Shown here one piece after another: positions 48,180-56,864 of a stretch of 64,000 bases of DNA. How positions within the stretch are numbered: the stretch's first letter is position 1; every line of letters starts with the position of its first letter. The DNA lies in NCBI GenBank assembly GCA_963664675.2, contig CAXXLB010000002.1, positions 496,001 to 560,000 of the forward strand. The letters run 5' to 3'. A model generated the notes under the pieces. That model made no database searches and was not told the DNA's origin. It saw nothing but the letters and a program-made list of their open reading frames with translations. This stretch comes from JASGMR01 sp963664675 (lineage in GTDB: Bacteria; Thermotogota; Thermotogae; Petrotogales; Kosmotogaceae). A program made the translations under genes and the position numbers.

Positions 48180-48866
48180 ATGGCTAATGAATCGAGAATT
48201 CTATGGTTGCATTTTCAATTAAAAAATAATAGATATCCATCATTGAAAAGTTTGGAAAATAAATTTAAAATTTCTATCAGCCAGGCAAAAAAGGATATCA
48301 CTTATATGAGAAGGGTATTTCATGCTCCAATAAAGTATTCCAGGAAGTTTGGGGGATATTATTATAATAAAAAATTTGATTTTAATCCTCTTTTAACTAC
48401 GAACATTTTTGATTGGGAAAATGATATTGGAGAAGTTATTGATATAATAAAAACTTCTATAAAAGAAGAAAGGGTTATAAAGGTTAAAATTGACGAAACT
48501 ATAGATTTCTTTCATCCTCTGTATCTTAATTTATCGGATTTTTCGCTTTTTGGATTTTCATCTGAGAATAATTCGTTCAAATCTGTTTCTATAAAAGAAA
48601 TAAAAGAAATAGGTTACTCCCAAAGAGAGTTTGTTTTTGAACCACTTATATTACATAAGGAGATTACGAACGTTGCTTCTTTAAAAGAGGCGGTTTTATC
48701 TATAAAGGACGAGGAAAAGAAAATTCATTTCATGAATACCGAAACCTTGATTAACTGGTCTCTAAGCCAGAAATCACTGAAAATAACAGGGCCGCCCGAA
48801 TTAATCGATGAAATAAATTTCAGAATAAATAAACTGAAGAGGTTACTGAAAGAAAAAAACGATTGA
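48180..48866 (+). CDS. Transcriptional regulator with winged helix and WYL-like domain
   Basis: The 228-residue protein has an N-terminal helix-turn-helix (ILWLHFQLKNNRYPSLKSLE with KISISQAKKDITYMRR), similar to regulators of the YafY type. A middle domain (HPLYLNLSDFSLFGFSSENN with SVSIKEIKEIG) resembles a WYL domain, and a C-terminal segment (ITGPPELIDEINFRI) is like the WYL extension. The key W-Y-L residues are not conserved (ligand site may differ). It is transcribed away from the GH13-CDF operon and is a good candidate to regulate it; that is inference from position. Confidence 0.7.
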   Translation: MANESRILWLHFQLKNNRYPSLKSLENKFKISISQAKKDITYMRRVFHAPIKYSRKFGGYYYNKKFDFNPLLTTNIFDWENDIGEVIDIIKTSIKEERVIKVKIDETIDFFHPLYLNLSDFSLFGFSSENNSFKSVSIKEIKEIGYSQREFVFEPLILHKEITNVASLKEAVLSIKDEEKKIHFMNTETLINWSLSQKSLKITGPPELIDEINFRINKLKRLLKEKND

Positions 48867-48867
48867 T

Positions 48868-49461
48868 TTAAATATAAGAAAAACTGTTGAGATAAAAATA
48901 GATTTTTATTTTCAATTCCGTTCCATTATACGTGTTTTCGGCGACTTTATTAGTTATAAGATAAATATTGGGATAAATTGCATACCCCAGCTTTTTGAAT
49001 GTCTTCATGGAAAGATAGTAGGAACTTTTTTCAAAAGGGGGTCCCATAACATAGAAGGTCCCTGAATTTTTTAAATAGGAATAAATCTCTTCAAATCCCT
49101 GATAAAAAATATCGTTTGAATATATGTTCGGCAACTGAGCCTGGAGTTCTTCGTAATCGACCTGTTCGTCTGTCACAACGATATATTGAACTATTCCCGC
49201 GCTCTCCCTGTAATATATCCCGTACTTTTCCGGATCTATTGAACTATCTATCTGAAGAATACTGTTTGGAAATTTATTGAAAGACTTATAATAAAGTTCG
49301 AAATCTTCACTCAAATTTTTAATGTTTTCTGCAACGTTTTCCGGGGTTTCCCCTTTGGAGGATACCAGAACCCTTGGAATCAGGTATATAAAAATAGCTA
49401 ATCCTGCTATGACCGAAGCTATTATTATAAATACCGTGTATTTTTTCAAAAAATATCTCAA
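48868..49461 (-). CDS. Pilin-related membrane protein without a recognisable prepilin site
   Basis: The 197-residue protein has one N-terminal membrane helix (YTVFIIIASVIAGLAIFIYLIP). Its soluble part follows the pilin encoded just upstream: NIKNLSEDFELYYKSFNKFPNSILQID with DPEKYGIYYRESAGIVQYIVVTDEQVDYEEL corresponds to DLKTLSKGFMNYVYTMDEYPDSL with DRYGIVYDENGNYVVYTNDKV in the neighbour. It lacks the Gly-Phe-x4-Glu processing site, so it may stay membrane-anchored. Start TTG 49461 has GGAG nine bases ahead. Both genes are probably one operon. Confidence 0.6.
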   Translation of the reverse strand: MRYFLKKYTVFIIIASVIAGLAIFIYLIPRVLVSSKGETPENVAENIKNLSEDFELYYKSFNKFPNSILQIDSSIDPEKYGIYYRESAGIVQYIVVTDEQVDYEELQAQLPNIYSNDIFYQGFEEIYSYLKNSGTFYVMGPPFEKSSYYLSMKTFKKLGYAIYPNIYLITNKVAENTYNGTELKIKIYFYLNSFSYI

Positions 49462-49474
49462 ATCAATTCTCCTG

Positions 49475-50428
49475 TTATGGAAGTCTGTATCTGCTACCCA
49501 GCTTAATTAAGCTCAGATAATTTGTTTCCGGATCATATTTACCCTCATATACTTCAATTGGTCCATTTACCGGATCGCTGCAATTTAATATTATGGTGCC
49601 GTTTAAAGATTTTTTATAACCTGAAGTATTCAAAATCCTGTTAAAAGCTTCTTCCAGTGATTCGCCACTTTGAGGTGTTATTTTTGTGACGGTTACTGCA
49701 TACGGTGCAAAACTACTGTTGGAATATTGTTTAACATAATCCATATTATTTCCCGAATACATGATCGCTCCGTTATTTTGAGTTTCATTGTTTGGATTTA
49801 TAATTCCCGCGTTGTTTTTTCCGTCTCTGACCCCATTTTGTAAATGTTTTTCAAACTCCGAATCCCAGAATCCCGAGCTTCGGAAAGTACCACCGGAAGA
49901 ATACCCTTTTGAAAAATTAGCGACGGGAAAAATATTTTCTCTTATGAACGAATCCAGAGACAGTGGAATATTTTTAGTATTCGGGGTATCATTTTCTTCG
50001 TTGTAGGGGTTAATGCCAAGAGAAGCATAATAAAAGATTCCGTTTTCCGGTATGGGTAAACCTATCATGCTTTCTTCGTCCGATAAGCTGTTTGTGTTCG
50101 TCGCATTTATTAAATTGCGTACTTCGTTAAAGTTAACTTTATCATTGGTATAGACCACATAATTTCCGTTTTCATCGTAGACTATTCCATATCTATCCGA
50201 ATTCACATTTCTGGAAAACTCGTTTAAACTATCGGGATATTCATCCATTGTATATACATAATTCATGAATCCCTTTGATAAAGTTTTAAGATCATTTGCT
50301 ACCGCGGAGGACTTTGCCTTTCGAATATAGTTTAATGATATTGGAGTAACAACAGCTATTAATGAGGCTATTATTGCTAATACAATTAAGAGTTCTATTA
50401 ATGAAAATCCATTTCTACTTCTTAACAT
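49475..50428 (-). CDS. Type IV pilin / pseudopilin with class III signal
   Basis: The protein begins MLRSRNG then FSLIELLIVLAIIASLIAVV, a classic prepilin leader with cleavage after Gly7 and Glu at +5 (the assembly residue). A long soluble domain of about 280 residues follows, with YIRKAKSSAVANDLKTLSKG. ATG 50428 has GGAGG seven bases upstream; an earlier start at 50464 is not favoured. At 317 residues it is longer than major pilins, so a pseudopilin or minor pilin of a type II secretion or type IV pilus system is likely. The assembly machinery itself is not in this window. Confidence 0.85.
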   Translation of the reverse strand: MLRSRNGFSLIELLIVLAIIASLIAVVTPISLNYIRKAKSSAVANDLKTLSKGFMNYVYTMDEYPDSLNEFSRNVNSDRYGIVYDENGNYVVYTNDKVNFNEVRNLINATNTNSLSDEESMIGLPIPENGIFYYASLGINPYNEENDTPNTKNIPLSLDSFIRENIFPVANFSKGYSSGGTFRSSGFWDSEFEKHLQNGVRDGKNNAGIINPNNETQNNGAIMYSGNNMDYVKQYSNSSFAPYAVTVTKITPQSGESLEEAFNRILNTSGYKKSLNGTIILNCSDPVNGPIEVYEGKYDPETNYLSLIKLGSRYRLP

Positions 50429-50562
50429 CAAAATTCCTCCATAAAATCTACTCGGATAAATCAATGCAAAATCATGCCAAAATGTTAATAAGTAAGAATA
50501 TTAAACGGTTAAAAATAGTATTTATTTTTTACATTATATTGTATGAAAATAATATTTCTGTG

Positions 50563-50571
50563 TGCTATAAT
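50563..50571 (+). promoter_or_regulatory. Extended -10 promoter of the dpp operon
   Basis: TGC followed by TATAAT (50566-50571) gives an extended -10 element about 31 bases upstream of the dppD ATG. A -35 is not evident. It would drive the seven-gene peptide transport operon. Confidence 0.55.
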
Positions 50572-50602
50572 TCTGTAAATAAAATTACATGCGGAGTATT
50601 TA

Positions 50603-51577
50603 ATGAATAGCAAATTATTGGAAATCAAAAATTTATCAATTTATTTTAAAACCTTTTTTGGGCTTGCAAAGGCCGTGAGAAACCTGGATTTATATATAAA
50701 TAAAGGTGAAATTCTGGGGCTGGTAGGAGAGTCTGGATGTGGAAAAAGTATTACCGCAAGATCTATACTCGGTCTTTTGAAAACCCCTCCGGCTATCTTG
50801 CCCAATGGAGAAATCATTTATAAAAATGAACGAATTTTTCCTGCGACTAAAGGATTATTGAGAAAAATAAGAGGAAAAGAAATTTCCATGATTTTTCAGG
50901 AACCCATGACATCTCTGAATCCCGTTATGAAAATCGGAAAACAGCTTGAGGAAGTATTTGTTTTTCACTACGGGAAAAAGGGAAATTATAAGGATCAGAT
51001 TATATCTTTATTCAAAAAAGTGGGAATACCGGATGCGGAAAAAAGATACAATGTCTATCCCCATCAGTTGTCTGGAGGATTGAGACAGAGGGTAATGATC
51101 GCTATGGCGTTGGCCTTTAATCCTGGATTGTTGATAGCTGATGAACCTACTACGGCCCTTGATGTTACGATTCAGGCTCAAATATTGGATCTGATTCAGG
51201 ATTTAAAAGAAAAATCCGATATGTCTGTTTTAATGATCACTCATGATCTTGGAGTAATATCTGAAATAGCGGATAGAATAAATGTCATGTATGCCGGAAA
51301 AATTGTTGAAATATCAAGTGTAAATGTATTATTGGATAATCCCAAACATCCTTATTCGGAAGGGTTGATAAATTCTATACCTGACATAGAGCTTGAACAC
51401 AAAAAAGGTGCCAGACTTAATACGTTGAAAGGTACTGTGCCTGAATTATATAGTGTTCCTGCAGGGTGCCCTTTCAGTAACAGATGCCCCGGGGTTATGA
51501 ATATATGTACGGAAAAAGAGCCTTTTTTGAAAACAATGCCGGATGGAAATCAAGTGGCATGTTGGTTATATGAGTAA
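50603..51577 (+). CDS. Peptide ABC transporter ATP-binding protein (DppD/OppD type)
   Basis: One of two ATPases of a dipeptide/oligopeptide importer. The 324-residue protein has Walker A GESGCGKS, the Q-loop MIFQEPMTSLNP, ABC signature LSGGLRQRV, Walker B LLIADEPTTALDVT and the H-loop MITHDLG. The C-terminal oligopeptide-transporter extension contains the Cys cluster CPFSNRCPGVMNICTE typical of OppD/DppD. It is the first gene of the dpp operon, followed nine bases later by DppF. Confidence 0.94.
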   Translation: MNSKLLEIKNLSIYFKTFFGLAKAVRNLDLYINKGEILGLVGESGCGKSITARSILGLLKTPPAILPNGEIIYKNERIFPATKGLLRKIRGKEISMIFQEPMTSLNPVMKIGKQLEEVFVFHYGKKGNYKDQIISLFKKVGIPDAEKRYNVYPHQLSGGLRQRVMIAMALAFNPGLLIADEPTTALDVTIQAQILDLIQDLKEKSDMSVLMITHDLGVISEIADRINVMYAGKIVEISSVNVLLDNPKHPYSEGLINSIPDIELEHKKGARLNTLKGTVPELYSVPAGCPFSNRCPGVMNICTEKEPFLKTMPDGNQVACWLYE

Positions 51578-51586
51578 GGTGATATT

Positions 51587-52549
51587 ATGAATATTCTGGA
51601 AATAAAAAATTTAAAACAGTATTTTTATGCCGGGCGAGAGGGCGTTTTTGGTAAAAAGCAGTATGTAAAAGCCGTTGACGGAATAAGTTTTAAAGTAAAT
51701 GAAGGAGAATGTTTAGGACTTGTAGGTGAGTCGGGATGCGGTAAATCAACCCTGGGAAGGACTGTTCTTAAATTGATTGAACCGTCCGCAGGTGAAATTT
51801 ATTATAAGAATACGGACATCACAGATTTTAAAAAGAAAAAGATGAAGGGATTGAGAAGGAATATGCAAATGATATTTCAGGATCCATACGCTTCTCTTAA
51901 TCCAAGGATGAGTATAAAGGGCATAATTGACGAACCGTTAAAAGTACATAATATATATAATACGAAAAAAGAAATGAATGAGAGAGTAGATTATTTATTG
52001 AATGTTGTAGGTTTGAATAAAAATTATAAAAATAGATTTCCCGGGGAATTTTCCGGAGGACAGAGACAGAGAATAATGATCGCCAGAATTTTAGCGACGA
52101 ATCCGGAACTCGTGATTGCAGATGAAGCCGTATCCGCTCTTGATGTATCCATTCAATCGCAAATATTGAATTTATTATCCGAATTACAGGAAGAATTCTC
52201 ATTAACATATATTTTTATTTCCCATGATCTTGGTGTTGTCAAATTCATAAGTGATAAAATAGCTGTTATGTATTTAGGAAAAATAGTCGAATATTGTGAA
52301 ACGAACGAATTATATAACAATCCCGGTCATCCGTATACAAAGAGTTTGCTGAATTCAATACCGAGTATAAAAACCAGAGGAAGAGCAAGAAATGATTTAA
52401 AGGGAGAAATTCCTTCCCCAATGAACCCACCAAAAGGTTGCAGATTTCATACCAGGTGTAAATATGTTATGGATATTTGCAGGGAGAAGGAACCGGAAAA
52501 TATAGAGGTCAGTGAAAATCATTTCGTCTCTTGCCATCTAATGAGGTGA
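51587..52549 (+). CDS. Peptide ABC transporter ATP-binding protein (DppF/OppF type)
   Basis: The second ATPase of the importer, 320 residues. Walker A is GESGCGKS, then Q-loop FQDPYASLNP, signature FSGGQRQRIM, Walker B LVIADEAVSALDVS and H-loop FISHDLG. The C-terminal Cys cluster is CRFHTRCKYVMDICRE. The DEAVSALD form is typical of the OppF subfamily. It ends five bases before the RpiR-family gene, and GAGGTGATATT near its stop is that gene's ribosome site. Confidence 0.94.
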   Translation: MNILEIKNLKQYFYAGREGVFGKKQYVKAVDGISFKVNEGECLGLVGESGCGKSTLGRTVLKLIEPSAGEIYYKNTDITDFKKKKMKGLRRNMQMIFQDPYASLNPRMSIKGIIDEPLKVHNIYNTKKEMNERVDYLLNVVGLNKNYKNRFPGEFSGGQRQRIMIARILATNPELVIADEAVSALDVSIQSQILNLLSELQEEFSLTYIFISHDLGVVKFISDKIAVMYLGKIVEYCETNELYNNPGHPYTKSLLNSIPSIKTRGRARNDLKGEIPSPMNPPKGCRFHTRCKYVMDICREKEPENIEVSENHFVSCHLMR

Positions 52550-52553
52550 TATT

Positions 52554-53399
52554 TTGATAATTGATATTATTTCGGAAAATATAACTGAAATGTCTCCGGT
52601 GTACAAAAAAATTGCCGCTTATATAATCGATAATTATTCGGAAATAGGTTTCTATTCTGTTGAGGAATTGGCAGATCTCGTGGGTGCGAGTACCGCATCA
52701 CTTGTGAGATTTTCAAGGAAGTTGGGATTCAAAGGATACAATCAGTTAAAAAAGGCCATTCAGGGAGAACTTATAAATATATTGAGCCCCTACGAAAAAA
52801 TTGCAATGACTGAGCTCGACAAATATCCCTGGAAAAAAAGATTTGAAGATTTAGCAACAAATGAAAAGGATAATCTGGAAGGAACGTTGAAAAATACTTC
52901 TCCGGAGCAATTGATGAAATGGGTACTCGCTATTAAAAAAGCAAAAAATATTTATTTAACAGGATTCGGTGCCACAAAATTTATTTGTAAAATGTTCAAG
53001 TATGCGCTTTTAAGTTATTATGAAAAGCCAGTTCATATTTTGAGTGGAAGTGTATCTGATTTCTCCCCGGAACTCATACACTTGAATATTGGAGACATAG
53101 TCATTATTTTTTCTTTTCCGGAATATTCAAAAGAGGCCGAATATGTTGGAAAGTATGCCAAAGATAGAAAAGCCGATGTGTATCTTATGACGAAAACTAT
53201 AGATTGTCCTTCATATGAATTCGCAGATGATGCGATTTTTTGTAAAAGCAATTCTCTTTTATCCAGTAACTCATTTGTGGGGCCGCTTGCCGTTGTACAA
53301 ATTATGATCAATTTTTTAATGTTGAGCGAGAAAAAAGGAAATATGGAGACACTTAAAAGAAGTATGGAAGTGGAAAAGGATGGTTATAACTATTTATAA
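52554..53399 (+). CDS. RpiR/MurR-family transcriptional regulator
   Basis: RpiR proteins bind DNA with an N-terminal helix-turn-helix and sense phosphosugars with a C-terminal SIS domain. The 281-residue protein has the HTH (SVEELADLVGASTASLVRFSRKLGFKGY) and a SIS domain starting with AIKKAKNIYLTGFGAT. Members such as MurR respond to muramic acid 6-phosphate. Its place inside the dpp operon suggests it controls peptide or murein-fragment uptake. Start is TTG 52554 with GAGGTG eight bases ahead. Confidence 0.9.
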   Translation: MIIDIISENITEMSPVYKKIAAYIIDNYSEIGFYSVEELADLVGASTASLVRFSRKLGFKGYNQLKKAIQGELINILSPYEKIAMTELDKYPWKKRFEDLATNEKDNLEGTLKNTSPEQLMKWVLAIKKAKNIYLTGFGATKFICKMFKYALLSYYEKPVHILSGSVSDFSPELIHLNIGDIVIIFSFPEYSKEAEYVGKYAKDRKADVYLMTKTIDCPSYEFADDAIFCKSNSLLSSNSFVGPLAVVQIMINFLMLSEKKGNMETLKRSMEVEKDGYNYL

Positions 53400-53413
53400 A
53401 TGGAGATGTTTGT

Positions 53414-54250
53414 ATGAAGATTTTTATTTCAACCGATATGGAAGGCGTTTCTGGGGTAGTTTCCTGGAATGAAATGGGAAAAAATAATCTTTATTGTGAT
53501 CTTCTTAATGAGGAATTGAAAATGATAATCGGTAATATTTCAAATTCCGATTTAAACAGCAAGATCGATGAAATAGTGATTTGTGATTCCCATTCAAGGG
53601 GGGAAAATATTCCCTTTGGAAAGATCGACGATGAAAGAGTATCCTGGATAAGAGGATATCCAAGGCCCATGTATATGATGCAGGGTTTAGACAGTTCCTT
53701 CGATATGGCCATGTTCATCGGTTATCATGCGATGGTGGGCTCCTACAGAGGAGGAATGGATCATTCGTATTCTTCATCGTGCATATACAATATAAGACTT
53801 AATGGAAGATCTGTCGGTGAAACGGAGATAAATACTTATTATGCCGGGTGTTTCGGTGTACCGGTAACCTTGATTTCCGGGGACGACGTTTTCGAATCTC
53901 AGGTAAGGGATTTTTTTGGAAAAGAATTTCCATTTGTAAGAACAAAAAATGGAATTGGGAGATATTCGGCTCAAACATTCAATATGGAGAAAATAAAAAA
54001 GACCTATTCAAAGGAAATAAGTAAAATGATAGAAAATATTGATTCCTTTAAAGTTTTTCCCCCGGACAATATAAATGAACTTCAAGTCGATTTAGTGAAT
54101 ACCGTAATTGCAGATGGAGTTTCATTTGTTCCGGGACTTGAGAGAATTTCCGGAAGGACGGTTAAATATGTAAGCGATAATTATTCAGATCTATTTAAAA
54201 TGATTCTCACTATAGCGAGTCTTGGTGGACGTTTTTCAGACTATATTTAA
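53414..54250 (+). CDS. D-aminopeptidase DppA (M55 family)
   Basis: M55 enzymes release N-terminal D-amino acids such as D-Ala from peptides. The 278-residue protein opens with KIFISTDMEGVSGVVSW (Asp8 and Glu10 as zinc ligands), continues with GYHAMVGS, the active-site segment DHSYSSS and GETEINTYYAG. Length and order fit B. subtilis DppA. Within a peptide ABC operon it points to use of D-amino-acid-containing peptides, for example murein stem peptides. GGAG lies about nine bases before the ATG. Confidence 0.92.
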   Translation: MKIFISTDMEGVSGVVSWNEMGKNNLYCDLLNEELKMIIGNISNSDLNSKIDEIVICDSHSRGENIPFGKIDDERVSWIRGYPRPMYMMQGLDSSFDMAMFIGYHAMVGSYRGGMDHSYSSSCIYNIRLNGRSVGETEINTYYAGCFGVPVTLISGDDVFESQVRDFFGKEFPFVRTKNGIGRYSAQTFNMEKIKKTYSKEISKMIENIDSFKVFPPDNINELQVDLVNTVIADGVSFVPGLERISGRTVKYVSDNYSDLFKMILTIASLGGRFSDYI

Positions 54251-54279
54251 TTTCATCTTATTATAGAAGGAGGTATTTC

Positions 54280-55818
54280 ATGTTCAAAAAGTTTTTTTTA
54301 ATGTTAGTTCTTGTAGTAGTATGTACGACTTTTATGCTTGCCACAGAGGTTAATACTGATGGAACATTGGTGATTGCCGTTGAAAAAGACGCTCAATCAC
54401 TCGATCCTGTTGTTGTTGGAGACAATGCGTCATTTCAAATGTATTCTCAAATTTTTGACGCTTTAGTTTCAGTTGACAAAAACCTGGAAATTGTTCCTTC
54501 ACTTGCAACCTGGGAAACAGATGATACGCAAACGTGGGTTTTCAACATAAAAGATGATGTTTATTTTCATAACGGTGACCATCTTACAGCCGACGATGTA
54601 GTATATTCGTTTGAAATTGCCCTTGATCCTGATACTGCTTCTCCAAATTACGAAAACCTAAAAATAATCAAGGAAATAGAAAAAGTTGACGATTACACTG
54701 TAAAGATTGTTTTAGAGTATCCCTTTGCAGCTTTTTTAGAGAGGGTATTCACTCAAAAAGTCGTTGATAAAAGTGTCAGAGAGGCGGATCCGGAAGCATA
54801 TGGATTGAACCCTGTCGGTACCGGACCGTTTGTTCTTGAAAAATGGGCGAAGAACAATGAACTGGTACTTGTAAGGAATGAAAATTATTGGATGAAAAAG
54901 CCAAACCTGGCTAAGGTAATTATGAGACCAATTCCTGACCCCTCGGTGGCTCTGGTTAATCTGGAAGCGGGGGATGTCGATGTTGTGATGACCGTATTAC
55001 CCGATGATTTCGCGAGAATTGAAAACAATCCTGATCTTGTATTGGACGTTGTACCTGCTTTGAATTACTATTTCATGAATTTCAACGTAGAAAATAAGCC
55101 ATTTAACGATATCAAGGTGAGAAAGGCCATATATTATGGTGTGGATATGGATGCCATAGTAAAGACGGTTCTTGGAAACGCCGGTGTGAGGGCTTCCGCT
55201 TCATTAGCACCATCTTCATGGGCATATGATCCAACGGTGGAAGAGTATAAATTGGATTACAATCCTGCAAAGGCTATGGAATTATTGAAGGAAGCAGGTT
55301 ATCCAAATGGATTTGAAATAACGATCTATACTCCTCAGGATACATACAGAAGAAAAGTTGCCGAATTAATGCAAATACAGCTTCAGGCGATAGGAATCAA
55401 AGCCAAGGTTGAATCACTTGAATGGGCGACTTACTTACCGTTAATCGATGCCGGTAAAGCGAGTATGTATATGATGGGTTGGAACTGGTTAACCGATCCC
55501 GATGGTCTGATTTATGATATTCACCATTCGGCTATCGATGCATGGGAAACGGGTGCAAGTAGTTACAATGGTTCCAGATATTACAACGAGACGGTTGACG
55601 AAGCACTTGAGGCGGCAAGAAAAACGGATAACGTAGAAGTTAGAAAGGAACTTTACAGTAAAGTTCTGCATGAAATTTTCAGTAATTATGTCCAGCTCCC
55701 TCTTTTTCATAAGGTATCAGTTTGTGCTTACAGTGATAAAGTAAAGGACTTTGAAGCGAATGCCATTGAATATACTTTCCTTTGTACACCGGATACGAAT
55801 GTTTGGGTTGAAAAATAA
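54280..55818 (+). CDS. Peptide ABC transporter substrate-binding protein (DppE/OppA type)
   Basis: The 512-residue periplasmic binding protein captures peptides for the importer. A signal peptide (FFLMLVLVVVCTTFMLA) is followed by the family opening LVIAVEKDAQSLDPVVVGDN, then VFNIKDDVYFHNGDHLTADDVVYSFE, the GLNPVGTGPFVLEKW segment and the C-terminal WNWLTDPDG. No lipobox Cys is seen, so it is probably soluble rather than lipid-anchored. GGAGG precedes the ATG. It is followed by a hairpin that may limit expression of the downstream permease genes. Confidence 0.94.
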   Translation: MFKKFFLMLVLVVVCTTFMLATEVNTDGTLVIAVEKDAQSLDPVVVGDNASFQMYSQIFDALVSVDKNLEIVPSLATWETDDTQTWVFNIKDDVYFHNGDHLTADDVVYSFEIALDPDTASPNYENLKIIKEIEKVDDYTVKIVLEYPFAAFLERVFTQKVVDKSVREADPEAYGLNPVGTGPFVLEKWAKNNELVLVRNENYWMKKPNLAKVIMRPIPDPSVALVNLEAGDVDVVMTVLPDDFARIENNPDLVLDVVPALNYYFMNFNVENKPFNDIKVRKAIYYGVDMDAIVKTVLGNAGVRASASLAPSSWAYDPTVEEYKLDYNPAKAMELLKEAGYPNGFEITIYTPQDTYRRKVAELMQIQLQAIGIKAKVESLEWATYLPLIDAGKASMYMMGWNWLTDPDGLIYDIHHSAIDAWETGASSYNGSRYYNETVDEALEAARKTDNVEVRKELYSKVLHEIFSNYVQLPLFHKVSVCAYSDKVKDFEANAIEYTFLCTPDTNVWVEK

Positions 55819-55832
55819 ATAATTTTGTTTTT

Positions 55833-55856
55833 GGGGGAGATATCCTCCCCCGTTTT
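55833..55856 (+). terminator. Attenuator-like hairpin between binding protein and permease genes
   Basis: GGGGGAG (55833-55839) is complementary to CTCCCCC (55845-55851), followed by GTTTT. The short T run suggests a partial terminator that would make more binding protein than permease mRNA or protect the 3' end of the upstream part. Confidence 0.7.
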
Positions 55857-55872
55857 ATTGAGGTTTGATTGT

Positions 55873-56856
55873 ATGCTTAAGTATTTTTTGAGAAGAATGT
55901 TTTTACTTATACTTGTTTTATTCGGAGTTGTTATACTCGTTTTTACTATCGGGAGACTGATCCCTGGCGATCCCGCAAGAGTTATATTGGGGGAAAGAGC
56001 AACCCCTGAAATGCTGGAAAACATAAGGGAAAAGTATGGTTTAAATGAACCGATAATTATTCAATTTTTTGTATATATAAAACAATTACTTCATCTGGAT
56101 TTAGGTTCATCCATTACTCAGCATATCCCTGTATGGAGCGTTATTCAGGCGCATTTTATGCCCACTTTTGAATTAACGATCATGGCCACATTCTGGGCGA
56201 TGATCATAGGTATTCCAATTGGTATTTTGGCAGCAATTAAAAAGGATACTGTTTTTGATTATGTTTCTATGAACGTAGCTCTTTTTGGTGTTTCTATGCC
56301 GGTTTTCTGGATAGGACTCATATTGATAATGATTTTTTCCGTTCAACTTGATTGGTTACCCGCTTCAGGGAGGACTATAGGTATTTTTGAAGGTTTTTTT
56401 CTTTTGTTTACAAGAGGAGATATTAAATCTCTTGGAGAGGCATTTTCATATGTTGTGATGCCATCTCTGGCTTTGGGAAGTATGTTTGCAGCTCTTCTTG
56501 CGAGGATATCACGTTCTTCTATGCTGGATGCTTTGAACGAAAATTACATCGAAACAGCCAGAGCAAAAGGACTGAATGAAAGAAGGGTTATTTTGAAACA
56601 TGCCTTAAAAAATGCCCTTATTCCAATAATAACTGTGATTGGTATGCAACTTGGGTCATTAATGGGTGGGGCGGTTCTGACGGAGTCGGTTTTTGCCTGG
56701 CCAGGTCTGGGAAGGGCCCTTGTGGACTCTATCTATGCCAGGGATTATCCTGTTTTTCAGGGAATAATACTCTTTGCGGCTATGTTATTTGCATCTATAA
56801 ATCTATTGGTTGACATGCTTTATGCGCTCATTGATCCAAGAATCAAATATAATTGA
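55873..56856 (+). CDS. Peptide ABC transporter permease (DppB type)
   Basis: The first transmembrane subunit, 327 residues. It has six membrane segments, the N-terminal LRRMFLLILVLFGVVILVFTIGRLIPGDPAR with the conserved GDP motif, the ATFELTIMAT-like EAA-adjacent loop and the EAA motif ETARAKGLNERRVILKHALKNALIPI. ATG 55873 is preferred over 55825 because the longer frame runs through the hairpin; GAGG lies about 11 bases ahead. It ends nine bases before dppC. Confidence 0.93.
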   Translation: MLKYFLRRMFLLILVLFGVVILVFTIGRLIPGDPARVILGERATPEMLENIREKYGLNEPIIIQFFVYIKQLLHLDLGSSITQHIPVWSVIQAHFMPTFELTIMATFWAMIIGIPIGILAAIKKDTVFDYVSMNVALFGVSMPVFWIGLILIMIFSVQLDWLPASGRTIGIFEGFFLLFTRGDIKSLGEAFSYVVMPSLALGSMFAALLARISRSSMLDALNENYIETARAKGLNERRVILKHALKNALIPIITVIGMQLGSLMGGAVLTESVFAWPGLGRALVDSIYARDYPVFQGIILFAAMLFASINLLVDMLYALIDPRIKYN

Positions 56857-56864
56857 GGTGTTTT

